The notes: generated by a model not told the origin, from the letters alone. Positions 1 through 6,237 are shown, counted from the first letter of the stretch. The stretch: 12,483 nucleotides of DNA from Stenotrophomonas sp. (GCA_003525885.1 DQIG01000266.1:1-12483), one strand, 5' to 3'. Numbers and translations are program-made.

Positions 1-82
1 GGCCGGCGGGGCCGGCGCCGACGATCACCACGTCGAACTCCATTACTTCACGCGGGGGCAGGGCGTTGGCTTCAGCGCTCAT
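1..82 (-). CDS. Electron transfer flavoprotein-ubiquinone oxidoreductase, N-terminal fragment
   Basis: Only the first 27 residues are inside the window; the gene runs off the left edge. The minus strand reads MSAEANALPPREVMEFDVVI followed by VGAGPAG, so a short leader precedes a beta strand and the GxGxxG dinucleotide-binding turn at residues 22-27, the FAD site of a flavoprotein oxidoreductase. The leader and its join to the FAD fold match what I recall of ETF-QO from xanthomonads; that enzyme passes electrons from ETF to ubiquinone at the inner membrane. The divergent neighbour is glutaryl-CoA dehydrogenase, which reduces ETF, and this supports the call. A second in-frame ATG lies three codons upstream (89-91). 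With so little sequence, another FAD-dependent oxidoreductase is possible. Confidence 0.72.
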   Translation of the reverse strand, partial: MSAEANALPPREVMEFDVVIVGAGPAG

Positions 83-397
83 CGATTGCATGACTCGTGG
101 GTAGGGCCGGCATCGGGGCCACCGGCGGTGCCTGGGAATCGCGCGTGCGGCCACGGGCGAAACGGTTGTTTGAATGTGTCAGGGTACCGGGCTGCGCCGG
201 ATCCAGCTAGATCGCCGATGTTCACGTCGTGATTGCTGCAGTGCAGCGTAGGGCTTGTGCTTGGGTAGGTGCCAACCTTGGTTGGCACATTGTTTCACCG
301 CCCGGCCCCGCTTCCGTGTGAACCAAGGTCCACACCTACCAGACGCGATGCTTGCGGATGACCGACAATGGCCGGGTCCTGACTGCGTGTGAGTGCC
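83..397. other. Divergent intergenic region, ETF-QO / gcdH
   Basis: About 315 bases separate the two divergent starts, so promoters for both genes should lie here. I could not pick out a convincing -35/-10 pair on either strand. The only clear structure is an inverted pair of SMAG stem-loops at 265-340. Short reading frames across this stretch follow the repeats and show no ribosome binding site or recognisable protein. Confidence 0.6.
265..340. repeat. Inverted pair of SMAG (GTAG) stem-loop repeats
   Basis: Unit 1 (265-290, plus) has GTAG followed by TGCCAACCTTGGTTGGCA, a perfect 8-bp stem at 270-287. Unit 2 (316-340, minus) has the stem GTGTGAACCAAGGTCCACAC, with one mismatch, followed by CTACC. 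The GTAG ends point outward, giving a mirror-image dimer. This matches the SMAG REP-like family described in S. maltophilia. The pair lies within the divergent promoter region upstream of gcdH, less common for such elements than the 3' side of genes. Confidence 0.85.
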
Positions 398-1561
398 ATG
401 GCTTTGCATCCGTACGATCTGTTCGATGTCCGTTCCCTGCTCAACGAGGAAGAGCGCGCGGTGCAGGAGAGCGTCGCCCGCTTCACCAATGAACGCGTGC
501 TGCCGATCATCGGCGATGCCTTCGACCAGGCCCGTTTCCCCGCTGAACTGGTGCCGGAGATCGCTGCGCTGGGCCTGCTCGGTGCGACCCTGCCGGCCGA
601 GTACGGCGGCGGCGACCTGGGTGCGGTCAGCTATGGCCTGATCTGCCAGGAGCTGGAGCGCGGCGATTCAGGCCTGCGCAGCTTCGTCTCGGTGCAGAGT
701 TCGCTGTGCATGTACCCGATCTACGCCTACGGCAGCGAGGAGCAGCGCCAGCAGTGGCTGCCAGCGATGGCGCGCGGCGAACTGATCGGCTGCTTCGGCC
801 TGACCGAGGCGCACGGCGGTTCCGATCCGGCCAGCATGAAGACCCGCGCGGTGCGCGACGGCAGCGACTGGCGCATCAGCGGCAGCAAGATGTGGATCAC
901 CAGCGGCCCGGTGGCCGACCTGGCCATCGTCTGGGCGCAGACCGAGGACGGCATCCAGGGCTTCGTGCTGGAGAAGGGCATGGCCGGCTTCACCACGCAG
1001 GAGATCAAGCACAAGATGAGCCTGCGCGCCTCGCTGACCGGTGCGCTGTTCTTCGACGACGTGCGCGTGCCTGACAGCCATCGCCTGCCGAACGTGAAGG
1101 GCCTGAAGGGTCCGCTGGGCTGCCTGACGCAGGCCCGCTATGGCATCAGCTGGGGGCCGATTGGTGCGGCGATTGCCTGCCTGGACGAAGCACTGGGGTA
1201 TGCCAAGGAGCGTGTGCTGTTCGGTCGCCCGCTGGCGGCCACCCAGAGCGCGCAGATCAAGCTGGCCGAGATGGCCCGCCGGATCACCACCGCGCAGCTG
1301 CTGGCGCTGCAGCTGGGCCGCCTGAAGGAAGCCGGCCAGTTGCAGCCGCAGCAGGTCAGCCTGGCCAAGTGGAACAACTGCCGCATGGCCATCGACATCG
1401 CCCGCGAGTGTCGCGATCTGCTGGGTGGGGCCGGCATCACCACCGAACACGTGGCGATCCGGCATGCACTGAACCTGGAATCGGTGATCACCTATGAAGG
1501 CACCGAGACCGTGCACCAGCTGGTGATCGGCCGTGAGCTGACCGGCATCAACGCGTTCTGA
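398..1561 (+). CDS. gcdH: Glutaryl-CoA dehydrogenase
   Basis: This FAD enzyme oxidises and decarboxylates glutaryl-CoA to crotonyl-CoA in lysine and tryptophan breakdown, passing electrons to ETF. The 387-residue protein has the acyl-CoA dehydrogenase fold throughout. The segment GDSGLRSFVSVQSSL contains Arg94, equivalent to the substrate-carboxylate arginine of human GCDH. FGLTEAHGGSDP (133-144) is the family signature, and ITYEGTETVH near the C-terminus contains the catalytic base Glu367. SLRAS, ARYGISWG and the ending TGINAF also follow the GCDH subfamily rather than short-chain acyl-CoA dehydrogenases. I chose ATG 398; an in-frame GTG at 389 adds three residues, and neither start has a strong ribosome binding site. 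It diverges from ETF-QO, its downstream redox partner. A SMAG array follows directly after the stop. Confidence 0.95.
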   Translation: MALHPYDLFDVRSLLNEEERAVQESVARFTNERVLPIIGDAFDQARFPAELVPEIAALGLLGATLPAEYGGGDLGAVSYGLICQELERGDSGLRSFVSVQSSLCMYPIYAYGSEEQRQQWLPAMARGELIGCFGLTEAHGGSDPASMKTRAVRDGSDWRISGSKMWITSGPVADLAIVWAQTEDGIQGFVLEKGMAGFTTQEIKHKMSLRASLTGALFFDDVRVPDSHRLPNVKGLKGPLGCLTQARYGISWGPIGAAIACLDEALGYAKERVLFGRPLAATQSAQIKLAEMARRITTAQLLALQLGRLKEAGQLQPQQVSLAKWNNCRMAIDIARECRDLLGGAGITTEHVAIRHALNLESVITYEGTETVHQLVIGRELTGINAF

Positions 1562-1582
1562 GTGCACCGATAGTGCCGTTCC

Positions 1583-1854
1583 GGTGGGTGCCAACCTTGG
1601 TTGGCACATCTCTCCAGAAGTTTCTGCAGCCCCCCGGAGCTGCCTTTGGTGGGTGCCGACCTTGGTCGGCACATTCCTTCAGCGCGCGATCAGGCATCGG
1701 TGCGGACCAAGGTCCGCACCCACCAGAAGCGATCCAGAGCCACCAGAAGTTCTCAGCAGTCCCCTGAACCCACCTTTGGTAGGTGCCGAGCTTGGTCGGC
1801 ACATTCCTTCAGCGCGCGACCAAACATCTGTGCGGACCAAGGTCCGCACCCACC
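1583..1854. repeat. Array of five SMAG stem-loops
   Basis: Units lie at 1583-1609 (+, GTGG head, TGCCAACC stem), 1648-1673 (+, GTGG, TGCCGACC), 1700-1724 (-, TGCGGACC stem), 1778-1804 (+, GTAG, TGCCGAGC with one stem mismatch) and 1830-1854 (-, TGCGGACC). Plus and minus units alternate as outward-headed pairs. The last two pairs are near-identical copies offset by 130 bases. The array is in a convergent intergenic gap, the usual place for REP-like elements, where they can act as terminators or shield mRNA 3' ends. Confidence 0.88.
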
Positions 1855-1860
1855 AGAAGC
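1643..1860. repeat. Tandem duplication of a SMAG dimer, period 130 bp
   Basis: Bases 1643-1730 and 1773-1860 align without gaps with six differences in 88 positions (1651, 1660, 1690, 1693, 1694 and 1699 against +130). Each copy includes a plus unit, a shared spacer ending in the same ACATTCCTTCAGCGCGCGA run, and a minus unit. The intervening 40 bases resemble 1601-1640 only loosely. The whole dimer was copied, rather than two independent insertions. Confidence 0.85.
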
Positions 1861-1903
1861 AGCCCACACCCACCAGCAGCGCTTCGTACCTGCCTGAGGC
1901 GGT

Positions 1904-2383
1904 TTACGCGCCGCCGGCAAACCCATGCTGCCGCCACGCTTCGTACATCACCACAGCAACGGTGTTGGAAAGGTTGAGGCTGCGGTTGTCCGGCCGCATC
2001 GGCAGGCGCAGGCGGCGGCCGTCGGGCAGGGCATCGAGCACATCCTGCGGCAGGCCACGGCTTTCCGGGCCGAACAGGAACGCATCACCGTCTTCGAAGG
2101 CCACGCTGTCATAGCGGACGCTGGCACGCGTACTCAGGGCGAACAACCGCTTCGGTGCGATCCGCGCCAGCGCGGTGTCCAGGTCGGGGTGCACCTGCAG
2201 GCGCGAGTACTCGTGGTAGTCCAGCCCGGCGCGCTTGAGCTGCTTGTCTTCCAGTGCGAAGCCGAGCGGCTCGACCAGGTGCAGCTGCGCGCCGGTGTTG
2301 GCGCAGAGCCGGATCACATTGCCCGTATTGGGCGGGATTTCCGGTTGGAACAGGATCACGTGGAACTGGGGCGCGGCATTCAT
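1904..2383 (-). CDS. trmL: tRNA (cytidine(34)-2'-O)-methyltransferase
   Basis: TrmL methylates the 2'-O of the wobble base C34/U34 in certain leucine tRNAs, using S-adenosylmethionine. The 159-residue protein is close in size to E. coli TrmL and shows the SPOUT-family motifs in order. FQPEIPPNTGNVIRLCANTG (12-31) is motif 1, FGPESRGLP (104-112) is motif 2, and PMRPDNRSLNLSNTVAVV (128-145) forms the trefoil-knot cofactor site. I chose ATG 2383 because MNAAPQFHVILFQPE matches the normal N-terminus; the frame stays open to 2449, but that would add 22 low-complexity residues. The ribosome binding site is weak (AGG about 12 bases upstream). It lies downstream of the VRP-repeat gene on the same strand, with a strong stem-loop between, so it probably has its own transcription. 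Confidence 0.95.
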   Translation of the reverse strand: MNAAPQFHVILFQPEIPPNTGNVIRLCANTGAQLHLVEPLGFALEDKQLKRAGLDYHEYSRLQVHPDLDTALARIAPKRLFALSTRASVRYDSVAFEDGDAFLFGPESRGLPQDVLDALPDGRRLRLPMRPDNRSLNLSNTVAVVMYEAWRQHGFAGGA

Positions 2384-2417
2384 CGGCGCAGTGTACCTGC
2401 GACCGCGGCCGCCTTTA

Positions 2418-2451
2418 CGGTGCACGCCCTGCACGGGGCAGGGCGGCACCG
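2418..2451 (-). terminator. Stem-loop between the VRP gene and trmL, possible terminator
   Basis: CGGTGC (2418-2423) pairs with GCACCG (2446-2451), and inside it GCCCTGC (2426-2432) pairs with GCAGGGC (2438-2444) around a five-base loop. That gives 13 base pairs broken by a small internal loop. It begins within the stop region of the minus-strand VRP gene and ends about 35 bases before trmL. There is no T-run after it on the minus strand, so it is at best an atypical terminator or a 3'-end stabiliser. Confidence 0.42.
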
Positions 2452-2452
2452 C

Positions 2453-2935
2453 TTACGGGCGCAGCAGGACCTGGGCGGTTTCGGTGGCCAGGGCCTGCAG
2501 GTCGGCGGCGCTCGGACGCACCTGCAGGGCCGGCAGGTTGACGATGACCGAGTGGGCGACGTTGCTGGCGGCGACGGCCAGGGTGGCGGCGTAGCGCTGG
2601 GCTTCCAGTTCGGCGGCCAGGGCGACGCGCTGTTCCAGGCTCGGGCGCACTTCCACCGAGGCCAGGGTGGTGATCGGCAGTGCGGCGGCGACCGGGGCGG
2701 CGACGTAGCCGCTGCGCTCGGCCAGCTGGTCGGCGCTCGGGCGCACTTCCACGGTGGCCAGGGTCGGGATGCCGCTGGCCTGTTCCCAGGCCTGCTGGGC
2801 CAGCTGGTCGGCGGCCGGGCGGACCTGCACGGTGGACAGGGTCTTGATGGATTCGGAGGCCTGCACCGACGAAACAACCGCGGTGCCGGCGATCAGGGCG
2901 ATGGCGATGGCGATGGCAATGGTCTTGGCGTTCAT
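2453..2935 (-). CDS. Exported protein with four VRP(S/A) repeat motifs, function unknown
   Basis: I do not recognise a named family. The 160-residue product starts with a signal peptide (lysine at 4, an alternating Ala/Ile core at 6-16, likely cleavage after VQA at 24-26). The mature part carries four copies of a short motif, roughly T-L-(A/S)-(T/S)-V-(Q/E)-V-R-P-(S/A)-A-(D/E)-Q-L-A. The VRP triplets are at 38-40, 64-66, 96-98 and 139-141; the first three are the most alike. Between them are alanine-rich, helix-prone stretches. There is no cysteine, membrane segment after the signal, or known catalytic motif, so a periplasmic or secreted structural or binding role is more likely than an enzyme. 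ATG 2935 is preceded by AGG seven bases upstream. Upstream is a sigma-54-type promoter with enhancer-like repeats, suggesting tight conditional expression. Confidence 0.82.
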   Translation of the reverse strand: MNAKTIAIAIAIALIAGTAVVSSVQASESIKTLSTVQVRPAADQLAQQAWEQASGIPTLATVEVRPSADQLAERSGYVAAPVAAALPITTLASVEVRPSLEQRVALAAELEAQRYAATLAVAASNVAHSVIVNLPALQVRPSAADLQALATETAQVLLRP

Positions 2936-3083
2936 GACGGGGCCTGTTTAGTGTTGGTGATCAGTGGTGTGGTAGTAAGGTAGTACACCAATTCTGGGGA
3001 TGCAAGGAGAATTTTCGATTTCCTGCATTTGTTCAGTCTTCAGTCAGCTTTCTTCTGAAGCCCTTCTTGGCGCAGGAAATACC

Positions 3084-3101
3084 AAGCAATCCCCGTGCCA
3101 A
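3084..3101 (-). promoter_or_regulatory. Sigma-54 (RpoN) -24/-12 promoter for the VRP-repeat gene
   Basis: The minus strand reads TTGGCACGGGGATTGCTT. This fits every fixed position of the sigma-54 consensus TGGCACG-N4-TTGCW, with GG and GC exactly ten bases apart. Transcription would start near 3074 and give a leader of about 139 bases before ATG 2935. An IHF-like site and clustered inverted repeats lie upstream at the distances expected for an enhancer-dependent promoter. No promoter assay is implied; this is a sequence match. Confidence 0.85.
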
Positions 3102-3104
3102 CTT

Positions 3105-3117
3105 TTAGTTATTGATT
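3105..3117 (-). promoter_or_regulatory. IHF-like binding site
   Basis: The minus strand reads AATCAATAACTAA, against the IHF consensus WATCAANNNNTTR; only one fixed base differs. It sits in the AT-rich stretch between the sigma-54 promoter and the upstream repeats, centred about 37 bases before the predicted start. That is a usual place for an IHF bend that brings an activator to sigma-54 polymerase. IHF motifs are degenerate, so position is the stronger argument. Confidence 0.55.
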
Positions 3118-3143
3118 TGCAAGGATTTTCTTTTGTCTGGAAA

Positions 3144-3197
3144 GTGTCCGGTGGGCGGACACCTGTCCATTCGATAAGCCGCGGACACTGTCCGGAC
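3144..3197. promoter_or_regulatory. Cluster of TGTCC/GGACA half-sites, probable enhancer (UAS)
   Basis: Site 1 (3144-3162) is GTGTCCGGTGGGCGGACAC, a perfect 7-bp inverted repeat around five bases. A lone CTGTCC follows at 3163-3168. Then CGGACACTGTCCG (3182-3194) gives a 6-bp inverted repeat of opposite polarity running into GTCCGGAC (3190-3197). Five half-sites thus fall in 54 bases. Relative to the predicted VRP start, they centre near -79 and -114, typical for an NtrC-type activator. The cognate protein is not in this window. The sites could instead serve a repressor of either divergent gene. Confidence 0.68.
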
Positions 3198-3301
3198 GCC
3201 TTAAGCTGGCGCATGTGACGTTTCAGGAGCGCACGTGGGCGCCGAGCTGGATGGCCATCGGGGCAAACACCCCCAGTGACTGGCGACCGATTCCTGCCGC
3301 T

Positions 3302-3319
3302 GCCTGCGCAGGCTAGGAT
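3302..3319 (+). promoter_or_regulatory. Weak promoter and 12-bp palindrome before the M16 peptidase
   Basis: TAGGAT at 3314-3319 is a possible -10 element, 17 bases after a poor -35 (TTCCTG, 3291-3296). The spacer contains GCCTGCGCAGGC (3302-3313), a perfect 12-bp palindrome that could be an operator. Transcription would start about 25 bases before the start codon. The -35 match is too weak for a firm call. Confidence 0.28.
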
Positions 3320-3351
3320 CGGGGTTCACCTATGTGACCAAGGATCCGGAT

Positions 3352-6201
3352 ATGTCTCTCGCCCTTCGCCCGCGCGCTGCACTGCTGGCCGTCGCCCTCA
3401 GCACCGCCCTGGGTACGCTTGCGCCCACCTCTGCGCTTGCCGCCAAGCCGGCGGCACCGGCCAAGGTCGATATCCCGTACGAGCAGTTCACCCTGCCCAA
3501 CGGCCTGCGCGTGATCGTGCATACCGATCGCAAGGCGCCGATTGTCGCGGTCAATGTCTGGTACCACGTGGGCAGCAAGGACGAGCCGGCGGGCCGTACC
3601 GGCTTCGCGCACCTGTTTGAACACCTGATGTTCCAGGGCAGCGAAAACCACGATGGCGAATTCTTCGAACCGTTCAAGCAGGTCGGTGCCACCAACCAGA
3701 ACGGCACCACCAACACCGATCGCACCAACTATTTCGAGAACGTGCCGACCACTGCGCTGGACATGGCGCTGTGGATGGAATCGGATCGCATGGGCCATCT
3801 GGTCGGTGCGATCGACCAGGCCGCGCTGGACGAGCAGCGTGGGGTGGTGCAGAACGAGAAGCGCCAGGGCGAGAACCAGCCCTACGGCCAGGCCTGGGAC
3901 CAGCTCAACAAGGCGATGTATCCGGCCGGACACCCGTACCACCACGGCGTGATCGGCTCGATGAATGATCTCAATGCTGCTTCGCTGGATGACGTGAAGA
4001 CCTGGTTCCGCACCTGGTACGGCCCGAACAATGCGGTGCTGGTGCTGGCCGGCGACATCGACCTGGCCACCGCCAAGGAAAAGGTCGGCAAGTACTTCGG
4101 CAGCATCCCGGCCGGCCCGACCATGGCGCAGCCGGCCGTGAACGTGGCCAAGCGCAGCGCCGACACCCGCGAGACGATGACCGACAAGGTGCCGCAGGCG
4201 CGCATCTACCGCGCCTGGAACGTGCCGCAGGTCGGCACCACCGAGGTCGATCAGCTGCAGTTGTTCGCGCAGGTGCTGGGCGGTGCCAAGTCCTCGCGCC
4301 TGAGCCAGCGCCTGCAGCACCAGGACAAGCTGGTGGACAGCATCGCGTCGGGCCTGTCGACCTCGCAGCTGGGTTCGAACTTCGTGATCATGGCGACGGT
4401 CAAGCAGGGCCAGGACCCGGCCAAGGTCGAGAAGATCATCGATGAGGAACTGGATCGCCTGATCAAGCAGGGCCCGACCGCGGCCGAACTGGAGCGCGCC
4501 AAGACCGGCGCCCGCGCCGGCTTCATCCGCGGCATCGAGCGCATCGGTGGCTTCGGCGGCAAGGCCGACGCGCTGGCCGAGTGCGCGGTGTTCACCGGAG
4601 ACCCGGGTTGCTTCCGTACCTCGTTGGCCAACATCGAGAAGGCCAGCGCTGCTGACCTTAGCCGGCTCGGCGCGCAGTGGCTGGACAAGGGCAGCCACAC
4701 CCTGGTGATCGCACCGGGTGAACGCGTGGCGCTGAAGGAAGATCCCAGCCAGGCACCGAAGCCGTTCAATGTGCCGGCCGTGGACCCGAAGTACAGCACG
4801 CTGCCCGAGCAGGTCGACCGCAAGGCCGGCGTGCCGCAGACCCGCGAGTTCCCGCAGCTGAAGTTCCCGGCACTGCAGCGCGCCACGCTGAAGAACGGTA
4901 CGCAGGTGATCCTGGCCGAGCGCCACGAGATTCCGGTGGTGCAGTTCAGCTACCAGTTCCCGGGCGGCTTCAGTGCCGACCAGGGCCGCAAGCCGGGCAC
5001 CGCCAACTTCACCATGAGCCTGATGACCGAGGGCGCCGGCAAGCTGGGTTCGCTGGCTTTCGCCGATGCCGCTGATGCACTGGGCGCCAGCCTGGATGCC
5101 TCGGCCGGCCTGGATTCGATGAGCGTGGACCTGTCGGCGCTGAAGGAAAACCTGGCACCGTCGCTGGCGCTGTACCGCGACCTGCTGCGCGAGCCGCGCT
5201 TCGAGCAGGGCGAGATCGACCGGGTCAAGGCGACCTGGATCGCTGGCATCCAGCAGGAGAAGGTCAACCCGGGTGCGGTGGCGATGCGCGTGTTGCCGCC
5301 GCTGCTGTACGGCAAGGGCCACCCGTATGCCATTCCGTTCACCGGCAGTGGTGACGAGGCGGCGATCAACGGCCTGAGCCGCGAGGATCTGGTCGACTTC
5401 CACCACGACTGGTTGCGCCCGCAGAACGGCACCCTGATCGTGGTCGGTGACACCACCCTGGCTGAGATCGTGCCGCTGCTGGACAAGCAGCTGGGCGACT
5501 GGAAGGCCAGTGGTGAGGCCCCGCAGGTGAAGGCGGCTACCGATGTGGCGCTGCCGAAGGGCCCGCGCGTGTTCCTGATCGACCAGCCGGGCGCGGTGCA
5601 GGCCAACCTGTTCGCCGGCCAGGTGGTCGCGCCGTCCAGCGCGTCCAGCTCGACCCGCTTCGACATCGCCAATGGCGTGATCGGCGGTGACTTCACCTCG
5701 CGCCTGAACATGAACCTGCGCGAGGACAAGCACTGGTCGTACGGCGCGCGCAGCAGCGCGATCAACTCGGTGGGCCAGCGCCCGTGGATGGCCAGCGCGC
5801 CGGTGCAGATCGACAAGACTGGCCCGGCGATGGCCGAAATGCGCAAGGAGATCGCCGCGTTCGCTGATGGCAGCAAGCCGGCCACCGCCGCCGAGGTCAG
5901 CCGTATCCGCAACATCCAGACGCTGAGCCTGCCCGGTGCCTACGAGACCGCCAGTGCGGTGGCCTCGACCATCGGCTCGATCGTGCAGTTCAAGCGGCCG
6001 GACGATTACGTGCTGCGTCGCAAGGCCGAGATCGAAGCCATGACCCCGGCGCAGGTGCAGGAGGCAGCCGCCGAGATCAAGCCGCAGGCCCTGACCTGGG
6101 TGGTGGTGGGTGACCTCAAGCAGACCGAAGCGGCCGTGCGCGCGCTGAACCTGGGCGAGGTGACGGTGATCGACGCCGAAGGCAACCCGATCAAGAAATA
6201 A
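3352..6201 (+). CDS. Two-lobed M16 family zinc metallopeptidase, exported
   Basis: This 949-residue protein is a fused pair of M16 (insulinase/pitrilysin-like) halves with a signal peptide at 1-31, likely cut after ALA or LAA. The N-terminal half has the inverted zinc motif HLFEH (His87, Glu90, His91), and the third ligand is probably Glu169 in VVQNEKRQ. The C-terminal half begins about residue 506 with LKNGTQVILAERHEIPVVQF. At the equivalent place it has GTANFTMSLMTEGAG, so it has no HxxEH and is the non-catalytic lobe that closes the chamber. The enzyme should cleave peptides in the periplasm; the natural substrate is unknown. I chose ATG 3352 because AAGGA lies seven bases upstream; the frame is also open from a GTG at 3334. 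A stem-loop follows the stop. Confidence 0.92.
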   Translation: MSLALRPRAALLAVALSTALGTLAPTSALAAKPAAPAKVDIPYEQFTLPNGLRVIVHTDRKAPIVAVNVWYHVGSKDEPAGRTGFAHLFEHLMFQGSENHDGEFFEPFKQVGATNQNGTTNTDRTNYFENVPTTALDMALWMESDRMGHLVGAIDQAALDEQRGVVQNEKRQGENQPYGQAWDQLNKAMYPAGHPYHHGVIGSMNDLNAASLDDVKTWFRTWYGPNNAVLVLAGDIDLATAKEKVGKYFGSIPAGPTMAQPAVNVAKRSADTRETMTDKVPQARIYRAWNVPQVGTTEVDQLQLFAQVLGGAKSSRLSQRLQHQDKLVDSIASGLSTSQLGSNFVIMATVKQGQDPAKVEKIIDEELDRLIKQGPTAAELERAKTGARAGFIRGIERIGGFGGKADALAECAVFTGDPGCFRTSLANIEKASAADLSRLGAQWLDKGSHTLVIAPGERVALKEDPSQAPKPFNVPAVDPKYSTLPEQVDRKAGVPQTREFPQLKFPALQRATLKNGTQVILAERHEIPVVQFSYQFPGGFSADQGRKPGTANFTMSLMTEGAGKLGSLAFADAADALGASLDASAGLDSMSVDLSALKENLAPSLALYRDLLREPRFEQGEIDRVKATWIAGIQQEKVNPGAVAMRVLPPLLYGKGHPYAIPFTGSGDEAAINGLSREDLVDFHHDWLRPQNGTLIVVGDTTLAEIVPLLDKQLGDWKASGEAPQVKAATDVALPKGPRVFLIDQPGAVQANLFAGQVVAPSSASSSTRFDIANGVIGGDFTSRLNMNLREDKHWSYGARSSAINSVGQRPWMASAPVQIDKTGPAMAEMRKEIAAFADGSKPATAAEVSRIRNIQTLSLPGAYETASAVASTIGSIVQFKRPDDYVLRRKAEIEAMTPAQVQEAAAEIKPQALTWVVVGDLKQTEAAVRALNLGEVTVIDAEGNPIKK

Positions 6202-6208
6202 GGGATGT

Positions 6209-6232
6209 GCCTGCCCGCCAAGGCGGGCAGGC
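6209..6232 (+). terminator. Strong stem-loop after the M16 peptidase
   Basis: GCCTGCCCGCC pairs perfectly with GGCGGGCAGGC (11 bp) across a two-base centre, starting eight bases after the stop codon. The following bases are CTCCC rather than a T-run. It is well placed for a terminator or 3'-end shield but is not a textbook intrinsic terminator. Confidence 0.55.
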
Positions 6233-6237
6233 CTCCC

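Larger units (their letters stand above)
1562..1903. other. Gene-free convergent region filled by SMAG repeats
   Basis: These 342 bases lie between the converging 3' ends of gcdH and trmL. They contain five SMAG stem-loops and a partial tandem duplication. Reading frames across it on both strands are by-products of the GC-rich repeats. No classic hairpin-plus-T-tract terminator was seen, so the stem-loops may serve as bidirectional transcript ends. Confidence 0.7.
2936..3351. other. AT-rich divergent regulatory region, VRP gene / M16 peptidase
   Basis: This 416-base gap is markedly AT-richer at 2940-3145 than the rest of the window. On the minus strand it contains, in order, enhancer-like TGTCC/GGACA sites, an IHF-like site, a sigma-54 promoter and a ~139-base leader before the VRP gene. 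Toward the plus-strand peptidase it has a weak -35/-10 pair around a 12-bp palindrome and a good ribosome binding site. A plus-strand frame at 3000-3218 runs through the promoter elements but has no ribosome binding site or recognisable product. Confidence 0.65.

Noticed and set aside
106..125. Imperfect GCCGG...CCGGC inverted repeat after GTAG at 101-104
   Set aside because: The arms are only five bases with an 11-base interior and do not follow the SMAG stem; not distinguishable from chance in this base composition.
1584..2114. Plus-strand frames running through the SMAG array into trmL
   Set aside because: Composition follows the repeats, the frames overlap trmL antisense, and no ribosome binding site or domain is present.
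1925..2983. Plus-strand frame of 352 codons opposite trmL and the VRP gene
   Set aside because: Gly/Gln/Arg/His-rich antisense translation; the minus strand has a clear SPOUT methyltransferase and a signal peptide protein.
3000..3218. Plus-strand 72-codon frame in the regulatory region
   Set aside because: No ribosome binding site before its ATG, no recognisable product, and it crosses the sigma-54 promoter, IHF-like site and inverted repeats.
3205..3222. Second sigma-54-like promoter on the plus strand (TGGCGC...ACGTTTC) toward the M16 gene
   Set aside because: The -12 element has GT instead of the nearly invariant GC, so only the minus-strand match was kept.
3313..5733. Very long minus-strand open frame (806 codons)
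   Set aside because: It lies antisense to the M16 peptidase, which has the zinc motif, signal peptide and ribosome binding site. The minus translation is His/Arg/Gln-rich low complexity, typical of a shadow frame in GC-rich DNA.
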